From positions 1 through 64,000 of the forward strand of contig NZ_PXYH01000019.1 in assembly GCF_003012795.1 (NCBI RefSeq): 64,000 bases of DNA, written 5' to 3'. Below are positions 48,426 through 56,276 of this stretch, in pieces. Position numbers and translations under genes: made by a program. This DNA comes from Zobellella taiwanensis (GTDB lineage Bacteria > Pseudomonadota > Gammaproteobacteria > Enterobacterales > Aeromonadaceae). The notes under the pieces were generated by a model. That model was not told where the DNA came from and ran no database searches. It saw only the letters and a list, made by a program, of their open reading frames with translations. How positions within the stretch are numbered: the first letter of the stretch is position 1; each line of letters starts with the position of its first letter.

Positions 48426-49096
48426 CAGCGGCTCCGGTACAGGGTGCGCAGCTGGTCCGGGGTCAGCGCCTGGCTGGCCGCGTCCAGCACCACCCGCCCC
48501 TGGCGCAGGCCGACGATGCGGGTACAGTGAGTGAGTGCCTGCTCCACATTGTGCAGCGCCAGCACTACTGTGCGGTGGCGGGCACAGACCAGCCGCAACA
48601 GCTCGTCGGCCTGGCGCTCGTCCAACGCCGACACCGGCTCGTCGCCGATAAAGATGGGCTTTTGCTGGTACAGGGCCCGGCCCAGGCCGACCCGGCCCTG
48701 CTGGCCGCCGGAAAGCCGCTCGGCGGCGGTCCACAGCTGGCCGGCCAGCCCCAGCTGGCTGGCCAGCTCGGTGATCTCGGCCCGGGGACGGGCCAGAGGC
48801 CGCACCAGGTTGGCCAGGTTGTACCAGAAGGGATGGCGTTCGAGCCGCCCCATGTAGATGTTGTGAAAGGCCGACAGCATGGGCACCAGCCCCGGATGCT
48901 GCGGGCACCAGGCCACCTCCAGCGGGCGCAGCTCGCGCAGCCGGCGCAGCAGGGTGCTCTTGCCGGTGCCCGACTCACCCAGCAGGGCGACTTTTTCCCC
49001 TTCCCTCACCTCCAGCGACAACTCGCGCAACACGGGGGTGCCTGCGTAGCCCAGGGTGTCCTGGTGGAAGCGGAACAGGCTGGCGCCCTTGTCCAT
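48425..49096 (-). CDS. PhnC-type ABC transporter ATPase
   Basis: A 223-residue ABC ATPase. Walker A GESGTGKSTLL (about 40), Q-loop CPQHPGLVP (about 65), signature LSGGQQGRVGLGRAL (about 126), Walker B PIFIGDEP (about 147) and H-loop VLALHNV (about 178) are intact. Similar to PhnC, it is shorter than usual. Its ATG overlaps the stop of the binding-protein gene (TAATG), and its stop overlaps the permease start, so the three are translationally coupled. Confidence 0.9.
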   Translation of the reverse strand: MDKGASLFRFHQDTLGYAGTPVLRELSLEVREGEKVALLGESGTGKSTLLRRLRELRPLEVAWCPQHPGLVPMLSAFHNIYMGRLERHPFWYNLANLVRPLARPRAEITELASQLGLAGQLWTAAERLSGGQQGRVGLGRALYQQKPIFIGDEPVSALDERQADELLRLVCARHRTVVLALHNVEQALTHCTRIVGLRQGRVVLDAASQALTPDQLRTLYRSR

Positions 49097-49974
49097 TACG
49101 GCTCGGGATCCATGATGCCGATGGCCACGGCGGTGTCGCGGATGGGGGCGTAGTCGTCGTTGCTCGCCGCGATAAAGCCGGAGCGGGGAAAGGCCGCCAG
49201 CAGCGCGGGGTCTTTCATCTCCAGCAGCGCCTGCTGCACCTTCTGCTTGAAGCCGGCGCCGAAGCGCGCGTCCACGTCGCCGCGGATGCTCCACTGGTAG
49301 TCGGGATAGGCCGGCGTGGCCCAGATCACCCGGACCTTGCTCTCGTCGATATTGCCCTTGGCCTTTTCCGCCTCCCACACCGCGTAGTTCACCGCGCCCA
49401 GCTCGAAGGCGCCGGACTGCACCAGGCTGATGGTGCGGTTGTGGTCGCCGGAAAAGCCGACCCGGGAGAACAGCTGCTCCGGCGCCTGGCCGAAGTGCTG
49501 GCGCAGGTAGAACTCGGGCATCAGCCGGCCGGAGGTGGAGCCCTTGTCGCCGAAGGTGAAGCGCTTGCCGGCAAGGCCGGCGGGTAACTGCTCACTCTCT
49601 CCCAGGCCAGTGCTGGCGTGGGCGATGATGTAGCTGACGAACTCGGTGTCCTCCACCCCCTGGGCGATGGCCTCGCTGCCCGGCACCAGCTCGCGGGCCT
49701 GCACCCCGGTCAGGCCGCCGAACCAGGCCAGCTGCACCTGATCGTTGCGAAAGGCGCTCACCGCCGCCGGGTAGCTCTTCACCGGAATGTACTGCACCTC
49801 CACCTCCAGCTGTTCGGACAGGTAGTCGGCAATCTTGCCGAAGCGCTCGGTCAGGTGGCGCTCGTCCTGATCGGGGATGGCGGTAAACACGAAAGGCGCG
49901 GCCTGGGCCAGGGAGCCCAGGCACAGGGTTATCAGGCCCAGCAGTCGGGCGCGCAAAGCAGGGGTCATCTTCAT
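49096..49974 (-). CDS. PhnD-type periplasmic binding protein, possibly selenate-type
   Basis: A 292-residue periplasmic solute-binding protein with a signal peptide (about 1-25, LAQA-AP). FTAIPDQDERHLTERFGKIA (about 30) and the anion-binding blocks AWFGGLTGVQA (about 83) and FGDKGSTSGRLMPE (about 140) mark the PhnD/PtxB superfamily. The wording of these blocks resembles the group annotated as putative selenate-binding; this comes from memory and no selenium genes are in the window. It is first in the operon. Confidence 0.85.
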   Translation of the reverse strand: MKMTPALRARLLGLITLCLGSLAQAAPFVFTAIPDQDERHLTERFGKIADYLSEQLEVEVQYIPVKSYPAAVSAFRNDQVQLAWFGGLTGVQARELVPGSEAIAQGVEDTEFVSYIIAHASTGLGESEQLPAGLAGKRFTFGDKGSTSGRLMPEFYLRQHFGQAPEQLFSRVGFSGDHNRTISLVQSGAFELGAVNYAVWEAEKAKGNIDESKVRVIWATPAYPDYQWSIRGDVDARFGAGFKQKVQQALLEMKDPALLAAFPRSGFIAASNDDYAPIRDTAVAIGIMDPEP

Positions 49975-50029
49975 GGTGGCTCATCCGGAAAAATGCGGGA
50001 GCCGGATTATAGCCGAAAGCCGGCCGGGA

Positions 50030-50359
50030 TCAGAGCCCCAGCCAGCCGTTCATCAGCGCCATGTACACCAGGGTGCCGGCAAGGATGCTGAGCAGCGCCT
50101 GCCGGCGCCACAGCTGCAGCACTGCTACCACCAGCACCGCGATCAGCTGGTTGGTGCCGTCGGCAGGCTCGCTCCACTGGTGCACCCCCATGGCATAGAG
50201 GGTGAGCAGCACCATCATGGCCACCGGCAGCCGCCGGCCAAGCACCTGGATGCGCCTGTGGTGGGCGATAAAACCCCGGGCCACAAAGGGGAAGGCGCGC
50301 AGACCGAAAGTGACCGTCCCCATGATCAGCGCCGCCAGCAGGTAGTCAAGTTCAGACAT
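50030..50359 (-). CDS. azlD: AzlD-family branched-chain amino-acid exporter subunit
   Basis: A 109-residue inner-membrane protein with about four hydrophobic segments of the AzlD family, the small partner of AzlC in a two-protein exporter of branched-chain or related amino acids. TFGLRAFPFVARGF (about 16) is a family motif. Its start overlaps the azlC end by 8 nt, so the two are coupled. Confidence 0.9.
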   Translation of the reverse strand: MSELDYLLAALIMGTVTFGLRAFPFVARGFIAHHRRIQVLGRRLPVAMMVLLTLYAMGVHQWSEPADGTNQLIAVLVVAVLQLWRRQALLSILAGTLVYMALMNGWLGL

Positions 50360-51026
50360 GGGCCGCCTCCCGCTTCGCTTCCGGCCAGGCCAGCAACACC
50401 AGCACCAGCATCAGCGAGGCCACCAGCAGGAAGTACTCACTGACCCAGATACCGGCCACGGCCGCCGCCAACAGCCCCAGGGCCACGGCGCCCCAGTCCT
50501 TTTTGGCGCGGATCTGCTCCACCGCCAGCACGGTGAACAGGGCGGTGAGGGCGAAGTCCAGGCCCTGCAGTCCGGGGGGCAGGCCCCGCGCCAGCAGTAT
50601 GCCCGCCAGGGTGCCCAGCACCCAGTAGCCCTGATTGAACAGCGTCACCAGCAGGGCGGTCTTGCTGTCCTTCACCTGGCCGGAGGCGCTGAGCAGGGAA
50701 TAGGTTTCGTCGGTGATGCCGAAAATGAAGTACTGGCGGCCGAGGGCGCCCTTCGGCAACAGGTGGTAAAGCGACAGACCGTAGAACAGGTGGCGGAAAT
50801 TCACCAGCAGCGCCGCCACCGCCAGATCGATCCAGCCGATGCCCGCCGCCAGCATGCCCACCGCCAGGTATTGCAGGGCGCCCGCATAGACCAGCACGCT
50901 CATCAGCGGCGCCCAGTACCAGCTCAGGCCCGCATCCACCCACAGCACCCCGAATACCGCTCCCAGTGGCAAATAGCCCATCATCACCGGCAGGGTAAGC
51001 GGCACCACGCCGCGCCATGTATCCAT
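50352..51026 (-). CDS. azlC: AzlC-family branched-chain amino-acid exporter
   Basis: A 224-residue inner-membrane protein of the AzlC/YgaZ family, the larger subunit of the AzlCD exporter. MGYLPLGAVFGVLW (about 16), YAGALQYLAVGMLAAG (about 47) and LVNFRHLFYGLSL (about 74) are family blocks. E. coli YgaZH exports L-valine. It lies divergent from the LysR gene, which may regulate it, as LysR genes often control the divergent neighbour. Confidence 0.92.
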   Translation of the reverse strand: MDTWRGVVPLTLPVMMGYLPLGAVFGVLWVDAGLSWYWAPLMSVLVYAGALQYLAVGMLAAGIGWIDLAVAALLVNFRHLFYGLSLYHLLPKGALGRQYFIFGITDETYSLLSASGQVKDSKTALLVTLFNQGYWVLGTLAGILLARGLPPGLQGLDFALTALFTVLAVEQIRAKKDWGAVALGLLAAAVAGIWVSEYFLLVASLMLVLVLLAWPEAKREAAHV

Positions 51027-51182
51027 GATTTTTGCCCCGAGACCTTAAAAAACATTAGAAACTAAGGGATTGACCGAAGCTTGGCAAGACATCGGCGACA
51101 TTTTAACAATAAAATAATGATATATTTTCAATAAGTCATAAATTACATTCAACGTATTAAGCACTAAAACCGGAGTTAAGTG

Positions 51183-52067
51183 ATGTTGGAACGGTTTCAC
51201 CTTGAAGTACTGGCAGCCATAAAGGAGCAAGGAACGCTAACCCAGGCTGCTGAATCGTTAAATTTATCCCAGTCAGCATTAAGCCACAGCATCAAAAAAT
51301 TAGAAGGCCAGATCAAAACACCTGTCTGGCAAAAAGAAGGGAGAAACTTGCGCCTTACCAATGCGGGTGAACGCATTCTGACGCTTGCCAACCGAGTATT
51401 ACCTCAATTTAAACACACCGAACTGCTGTTGCGTCAGATAGCGACAGGGGAAATGGGTTCACTGCGTATCGGCATGGAATGCCACCCTTGCTATCAATGG
51501 CTGTTAAAAGTGATTGAACCTTATCTTGACACATGGCCCAACGTTGATATTGACGTAAAGCAGGAATTCCAGTTCGGCGGCCTGGGTGCCCTGCATAGCT
51601 ACGAAATTGACATCCTGGTTACTCCGGATCCCTTGCATACACCCAAGGTAACCTTTATACCGGTATTTGACTATGAACATAGACTCGTCGTTTCAGCATC
51701 TCATCCTCTTTCCACGCAAGACTCGATCATGCCTGAACAGCTGAGTGAAGAAGTCTTATTCAGCTATCCGGTAGAGCCTGAGCGACTGGATATTTACAGT
51801 CAGTTTTTAAACCCCGCAAAATGTACGGTAAAAAAACACAAGACTATCGAAACGACGGAAATCATGCTGCAAATGGTGGCCGCAGGCAGAGGCGTCTGTG
51901 CGTTGCCAGGTTGGTTGGTGGATGAATTCGCCAAAACAATAGCCATTAAAAGCCTCCGCTTCGGTCAACACGGGATTAAAAAACAGATCTTTTTGGGAAT
52001 ACGAAAAGGCGAAGAGCAGATTGATTACCTGAGTGATTTCATTGTTCAGGCTCAGAAGATCAGATGA
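51183..52067 (+). CDS. metR: MetR-like LysR-family regulator
   Basis: A 294-residue LysR regulator closely resembling MetR, the homocysteine-responsive activator of methionine genes: FHLEVLAAIKEQGTLTQAAE (about 5-24), LNLSQSALSHSIKKLE, and ECHPCYQWLLKVIEPY (about 97). The ATG at 51183 follows GGAGTTAAGTG; a GTG at 51180 would add one residue. It is noticeably A+T-richer than upstream genes. Downstream on the same strand lie mesX and mesD; upstream and divergent is azlCD. I infer methionine control, but the azlCD link is not excluded. Confidence 0.82.
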   Translation: MLERFHLEVLAAIKEQGTLTQAAESLNLSQSALSHSIKKLEGQIKTPVWQKEGRNLRLTNAGERILTLANRVLPQFKHTELLLRQIATGEMGSLRIGMECHPCYQWLLKVIEPYLDTWPNVDIDVKQEFQFGGLGALHSYEIDILVTPDPLHTPKVTFIPVFDYEHRLVVSASHPLSTQDSIMPEQLSEEVLFSYPVEPERLDIYSQFLNPAKCTVKKHKTIETTEIMLQMVAAGRGVCALPGWLVDEFAKTIAIKSLRFGQHGIKKQIFLGIRKGEEQIDYLSDFIVQAQKIR

Positions 52068-52668
52068 TCACGCTGCTTTTTTTATTCAAGCTCCCTCCTC
52101 TCTTTGATCATACCGCTGCCGCCTCTGCCAGGTGTTACAGCATCTGTCAGAGGTGGTTGTGTCCTGCTCGTTACACACCTAAATCACTGATCATAATAGT
52201 GCTACATCGACCGGGTCCCGCACGCAGACACGCCGTGAACCCATGGGGCTGTGCCGCGCTTCTGACCGCCAGGGATGGCGGGAATACCGGAGCGGCAGGA
52301 GCATTTTCCGGCCCTGGCGCGGAGGGTCTACTTAGCGGAATCCGGTCGCTGCCGACAGTGAGCTACCATTCGGAACTGTTATTTAGCGGGCCCAAGGTTT
52401 ACGGGCATCGCCGACGTTGATCGAAGCAGGCTGCGCACCGTGAATCCGGCATACCGCTTGCTCTTGTGAGCACAGTCCCACCGAAAACCATGAAAATATT
52501 GCATGCATTTATGAGGTAAAATCACTTTTTCTCATGCAATGTCCCCTGTATAACATAGCCATGTTCAGCTCTAGACATCCGGACTTCCAAACAAAGGTGA
52601 TGATCAAGTCCGGAAAGAACAATAAACAAACTCAGATTTTAGTGCGGGAAATGGGGTGTCAGGAGATT
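52068..52668. other. 601-nt gap between metR-like gene and mesX
   Basis: No gene is recognised. It contains dispersed repeat copy 3 (about 52226-52333), a stretch of unassigned sequence, and an inverted repeat ATTGCATG (52498-52505) / CATGCAAT (52533-52540) upstream of mesX. No MetR-type TGAA-N5-TTCA site or cobalamin riboswitch was found by eye. Confidence 0.5.
52226..52333 (-). repeat. dispersed intergenic palindromic repeat, copy 3
   Basis: The core 52253-52328 is the reverse complement of the copy 1 core (5278-5353) with three mismatches in 76 nt. The inner CGCCAGGG/CCCTGGCG arms are conserved; the outer GGCTCCGCC arm is not. Confidence 0.8.
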
Positions 52669-53625
52669 ATGAGTAACGAATTTAAATTTACCATCAACAG
52701 CATCGCTTTCGATGAAAACTATCAGCCCTCTGACAGTACGCGTCTTACCACCAACTTCGCCAATCTGGCCAGAGGAGATAACTGCCGGGCAAACTTGCGC
52801 AACGCCTTGGCGATGATTGACAATCGGTTCAATGCCCTGGCCCATTGGGACAACCCCAAAGGAGATCGTTATTCTGTTGAACTTGAAATCATTTCCGTTG
52901 ATATGAACATTAGTAACGAAGACAATGGCCAGAGCTTTCCCACTATCGAGATATTGAAAACAAATGTCGTCGATCACAAAACCAACAAACGCATTGAAGG
53001 TATTGTAGGAAATAACTTTTCTTCGTACGTACGGGATTACGACTTTAGCGTACTGTTGTTGGAACACAACAAGAACAAACCCGGTTTCAGCATTCCGGAG
53101 AACTTTGGCGATCTGCACGGCAGACTTTTTAAATGTTTTGTGAACTCCGGTGCCTACAAGCAGAATTTCACTAAACCACCTGTAATATGCCTCAGTGTTT
53201 CCGATAACAAGACTTATCATCAAACGGAAAACCATCACCCCATATTGGGTGTTGAGTACCTGCCCAATGAATCATCCCTGACTGAACAATACTTCAAGAA
53301 GATGGGGTTGAAAGTTCGTTATTTTATGCCGTCACATAGCGTTGCGCCTCTGGCTTTTTACTTTTTTGGTGATTTGCTCAATGATTACAGCAACCTTGAA
53401 TTGATAAGCACCATCAGCACAATGGAAACGTTTCAAAAAATCTACCGGCCTGAAATTTACAATGCCAACGCAGCGGCGGGAAAATGCTACAAACCAAACC
53501 TGAAAAACCGGGATTACTCATTAACTCGGATTGTTTATGACCGAGAAGAGCGTAGCCAGTTAGCCATCAAGCAGGGAAAACTTGCTGAGAAGTACTTTAT
53601 CAAACCATACCAATCTATTATTTAA
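52669..53625 (+). CDS. mesX: MesX (DUF1852), partner of a folate-independent methionine synthase
   Basis: A 318-residue DUF1852 protein starting MSNEFKFTINSIAFDENYQP. The ATG at 52669 has AGGAG 4 nt upstream; the frame stays open to 52534 without similarity. DUF1852 (MesX) is reported to be needed, with oxygen, by the MesD methionine synthase; its chemistry is not settled. It precedes mesD by 53 nt. It is A+T-rich relative to the flanking chromosome, which suggests transfer. Confidence 0.9.
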   Translation: MSNEFKFTINSIAFDENYQPSDSTRLTTNFANLARGDNCRANLRNALAMIDNRFNALAHWDNPKGDRYSVELEIISVDMNISNEDNGQSFPTIEILKTNVVDHKTNKRIEGIVGNNFSSYVRDYDFSVLLLEHNKNKPGFSIPENFGDLHGRLFKCFVNSGAYKQNFTKPPVICLSVSDNKTYHQTENHHPILGVEYLPNESSLTEQYFKKMGLKVRYFMPSHSVAPLAFYFFGDLLNDYSNLELISTISTMETFQKIYRPEIYNANAAAGKCYKPNLKNRDYSLTRIVYDREERSQLAIKQGKLAEKYFIKPYQSII

Positions 53626-53678
53626 CAATGGTCTGCCAATTACGCCTAATCATTAGCAGGATATAAACGGTATTTATT

Positions 53679-54722
53679 ATGAAAAAATTATTACCCACTT
53701 CCACTGCAGGCAGTTTACCCAAACCTTCCTGGCTTGCACAACCTGAGACACTTTGGTCACCCTGGAAATTGCAGGAAGAGGAATTGCTTGAGGGAAAACA
53801 TGATGCTTTGCTGGTATCGTTGCAAGAGCAGCAACAAGCAGGCATTGATATTGTCAGTGATGGCGAGCAAACGCGCCAACACTTTGTGACCACCTTTATT
53901 GAGCACCTTAGCGGTGTTGATTTTGAAAAACGCAAGACCGTTAAAATTCGTGACCGCTATGATGCGAGTGTACCGACGGTCGTTGGTGCAGTCAGTCGCC
54001 AGAAGCCGGTTTTTGTTGAGGATGCCAGGTTTTTACGTCAGCAAACCAGGCAACCCATCAAATGGGCCCTGCCAGGCCCCATGACCATGATAGATACGCT
54101 TTATGATGACCATTATAAAAGCCGCGAAAAGCTGGCCTGGGAATTCGCCAAGATACTCAACCAGGAAGCCAAAGAATTAGAGGCGGCTGGCGTTGATATT
54201 ATCCAATTTGATGAGCCTGCATTTAATGTGTTTTTTGATGAGGTAAATAACTGGGGGATTGCAGCTCTCGAGAGAGCCATTGAAGGCCTTAAATGTGAAA
54301 CCGCCGTACATATTTGCTATGGCTATGGCATCAAAGCCAATACGGACTGGAAAAAGACGTTAGGTTCCGAGTGGAGACAATACGAAGAAGTCTTTCCCAA
54401 ACTGAAAAAGTCCAATATCGATATTATCTCATTAGAATGTCACAACTCCCGTGTTCCAATCGAGCTGCTTGAACTCATTCGAGGAAAAAAGGTGATGGTC
54501 GGGGCCATCGATGTGGCAACCCATACCATAGAGACGCCGGAGGAAGTCGCCAATACCCTACGAAAAGCACTTGAGTTTGTAGATGCCGACAAACTCTACC
54601 CTTGTACCAACTGTGGTATGGCCCCCTTACCTCGTCGGGTAGCAAGAGCCAAACTCAATGCCTTGAGTGCGGGTGCAGATATTCTCCGCAGAGAACTCTC
54701 GGCCCAGGGTATTGTTTCCTGA
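53679..54722 (+). CDS. mesD: folate-independent core methionine synthase MesD
   Basis: A 347-residue MetE C-terminal-like zinc enzyme making methionine from homocysteine. It lacks the N-terminal folate-binding half of MetE, so the methyl donor is not methyltetrahydrofolate-triglutamate. Zinc ligands match MetE: HxC in VHICYGYG (about 207), Glu in LECHNSR (about 249), Cys in CTNCGMAP (about 310). The GSLPKPSWL N-terminus is typical. mesX lies just upstream. A terminator follows. Codon use is A+T-rich like mesX. Confidence 0.9.
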   Translation: MKKLLPTSTAGSLPKPSWLAQPETLWSPWKLQEEELLEGKHDALLVSLQEQQQAGIDIVSDGEQTRQHFVTTFIEHLSGVDFEKRKTVKIRDRYDASVPTVVGAVSRQKPVFVEDARFLRQQTRQPIKWALPGPMTMIDTLYDDHYKSREKLAWEFAKILNQEAKELEAAGVDIIQFDEPAFNVFFDEVNNWGIAALERAIEGLKCETAVHICYGYGIKANTDWKKTLGSEWRQYEEVFPKLKKSNIDIISLECHNSRVPIELLELIRGKKVMVGAIDVATHTIETPEEVANTLRKALEFVDADKLYPCTNCGMAPLPRRVARAKLNALSAGADILRRELSAQGIVS

Positions 54723-54790
54723 ACCGGTGAACGATCTGTCTCGGCTCCGAGCATGTGAGTAGCTCATTCGGCTTGAAGCGGAAATAATAC

Positions 54791-54816
54791 AAAAAGGGAG
54801 CCGAAGCTCCCTTTTT
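54791..54816 (+). terminator. rho-independent terminator of mesXD
   Basis: AAAAAGGGAGC CGAA GCTCCCTTTTT, a symmetric stem with a tetraloop and flanking A and T tracts, starts 69 nt after the mesD stop. Its symmetry could also serve the minus-strand pntB remnant. Confidence 0.88.
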
Positions 54817-54838
54817 CATGGTGACAAGCTGCAACGAA

Positions 54839-55008
54839 TTACAGCGCTTTCAGGATATTGTCCACGCTGTCTTTGGCGTCGCCGAACAGCATGACGCTGT
54901 TTTCGCGGAAGAACAGCGGGTTCTGCACCCCGGCGTAGCCGGTGTTCATGGAGCGCTTGAACACCACCACCTGCTGGGCCTTCCACACTTCCAGCACCGG
55001 CATGCCGG
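54839..55008 (-). pseudogene. pntB: 3' fragment of pntB (transhydrogenase beta subunit)
   Basis: The last 55 or so codons of pyridine nucleotide transhydrogenase subunit beta: [33 protein letters not shown] and [17 protein letters not shown], then TAA. The full protein is about 460 residues; nothing upstream of 55008 continues it. It is a truncated remnant and cannot function alone. A complete pntAB is expected elsewhere in the genome. Confidence 0.88.
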
Positions 55009-55397
55009 CGAGCACGGCCAGGGCTTCGCGATGGTGGCCCAGGAGGTGCGCGAGCTCTCCACTCGCAGCAACGAGTCCGCCCGCCAGACCCGCGAGCTGC
55101 TGGCCAGCAGCCACCAGGAAGTGAGCAGCGGCGAGGCGGTGATCCGGGGCGTCACCCAGGCACTTTCCGGCATACTGGAACTGGCCAAGGGCATCGGCCG
55201 GGACATGCAGGAGCTGAGCACCCTCACCCGCCGCCAGCAACAGGCCTTGCAGTCCCTGAGCCAGGCCGGCGACGCCTTGGCCGCCGTGGCCGGGCAGACC
55301 CTGTTCACCTGCCGCCTATGAAGCAGACTTGCAGGGCATTACCCGATTGCTGGAAAGCCAGTCCAAAGGGCTGGCCAGCATAGTGCGGGAGGGGTGA
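55009..55397 (+). pseudogene. methyl-accepting chemotaxis protein remnant, truncated and frameshifted
   Basis: Starting directly at the pntB break, the plus strand encodes the signalling-tip region of a chemotaxis receptor: [33 protein letters not shown] and onward to [12 protein letters not shown] shift near 55315 continues as YEADLQGITRLLESQSK to a stop at 55395-55397. The start and sensor domain are missing. It is certainly broken. Confidence 0.82.
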
Positions 55398-55445
55398 GCC
55401 GAGGAGAATTAAGGCTTTCTAAGCAAAATGTCCATTGGAGCCCTT

Positions 55446-56177
55446 TTAACCCGCTGTAAAGCCCCCATCGATCGGCAACACAATACCCGATATCATTGAT
55501 GAAGCCTGACTCAGCAGGAACAAGATAGGCTGCACGACCTCTTCCGGCTCGGCGAATCTGCCAAGCGGAATCCTGCTCAGCATGCCCTCGGCCTTGACCG
55601 GGTCGCTCCAGCCCACCTTAGCCATCGGTGTCAGGGTGACGGTCGGGTTTACGCTGTTGACCCGAATATTATGCGGCCCCCATTCGGCGCACTGTACGCG
55701 CGTCATCGCATCCATGGCCGCTTTCGACGCGGAATAGCCCAGGTGGTCGTGCAGCGAGGCCAGCGCCGCCTGGCTCGAGACATTGACGATTGCCCCGCCA
55801 CAGCCTTGGTCGATCATCCGTTGTGCAACCAGCCGGCTCATCAACGCCGTCGCCCGGGCATTCACCACCATCATCTGATCGAAGGCATCCGCCGTCACCT
55901 CAGCTGCAGGTTCGAGCAGTGCCAGGCCCGCGCAGTTGACCAAGCCGTCGACTTCACCAAGTTCGCGCTCGACCGCATCCAGACCGGACTGTTGCGTCAA
56001 GTCAGCCACCACGATATCGCAACCGGTTTTCTCCTTCAGCACCCGCAGTTGCTCTTCATTACGCCCAACGGCCAGCACCCCGGCGCCTTCCGCCCGCAGC
56101 GCTTCAACGCAGTACCAGCCAATGCCGCTGCTCGCGCCGGTGACCACGATCATCTTGTTTTTCAAATCGTTAAACAT
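55446..56177 (-). CDS. SDR reductase resembling L-xylulose/dicarbonyl reductase (DCXR)
   Basis: A 243-residue NAD(P)-dependent short-chain dehydrogenase. VTGASSGIGWYCVEALR (about 12) is the cofactor site, NCAG at about 83, Ser in VNVSSQAAL (about 134), and YSASK (about 150) the catalytic Tyr-Lys. The C-terminal VNPTVTLTPMAKVGWSDP region is very like human DCXR, which interconverts L-xylulose and xylitol. Last gene of the pentose module, 99 nt after xylulokinase; a polyol/ketose interconversion is the likely job. Confidence 0.85.
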   Translation of the reverse strand: MFNDLKNKMIVVTGASSGIGWYCVEALRAEGAGVLAVGRNEEQLRVLKEKTGCDIVVADLTQQSGLDAVERELGEVDGLVNCAGLALLEPAAEVTADAFDQMMVVNARATALMSRLVAQRMIDQGCGGAIVNVSSQAALASLHDHLGYSASKAAMDAMTRVQCAEWGPHNIRVNSVNPTVTLTPMAKVGWSDPVKAEGMLSRIPLGRFAEPEEVVQPILFLLSQASSMISGIVLPIDGGFTAG

Positions 56178-56276
56178 CTGATGCCCCTAAACTCGGTTAT
56201 CACCAGCCACCCAGACACAACGAATCCAAGATGGCTGGTATGTTGATTATTGCCCTTTGCTGCGCGACCGTCCGCT

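Noticed and set aside
52068..52668. Cobalamin or SAM riboswitch upstream of mesX
   Set aside because: No recognisable conserved core was found by eye, and part of the gap is a dispersed repeat. A covariance-model scan would settle it.
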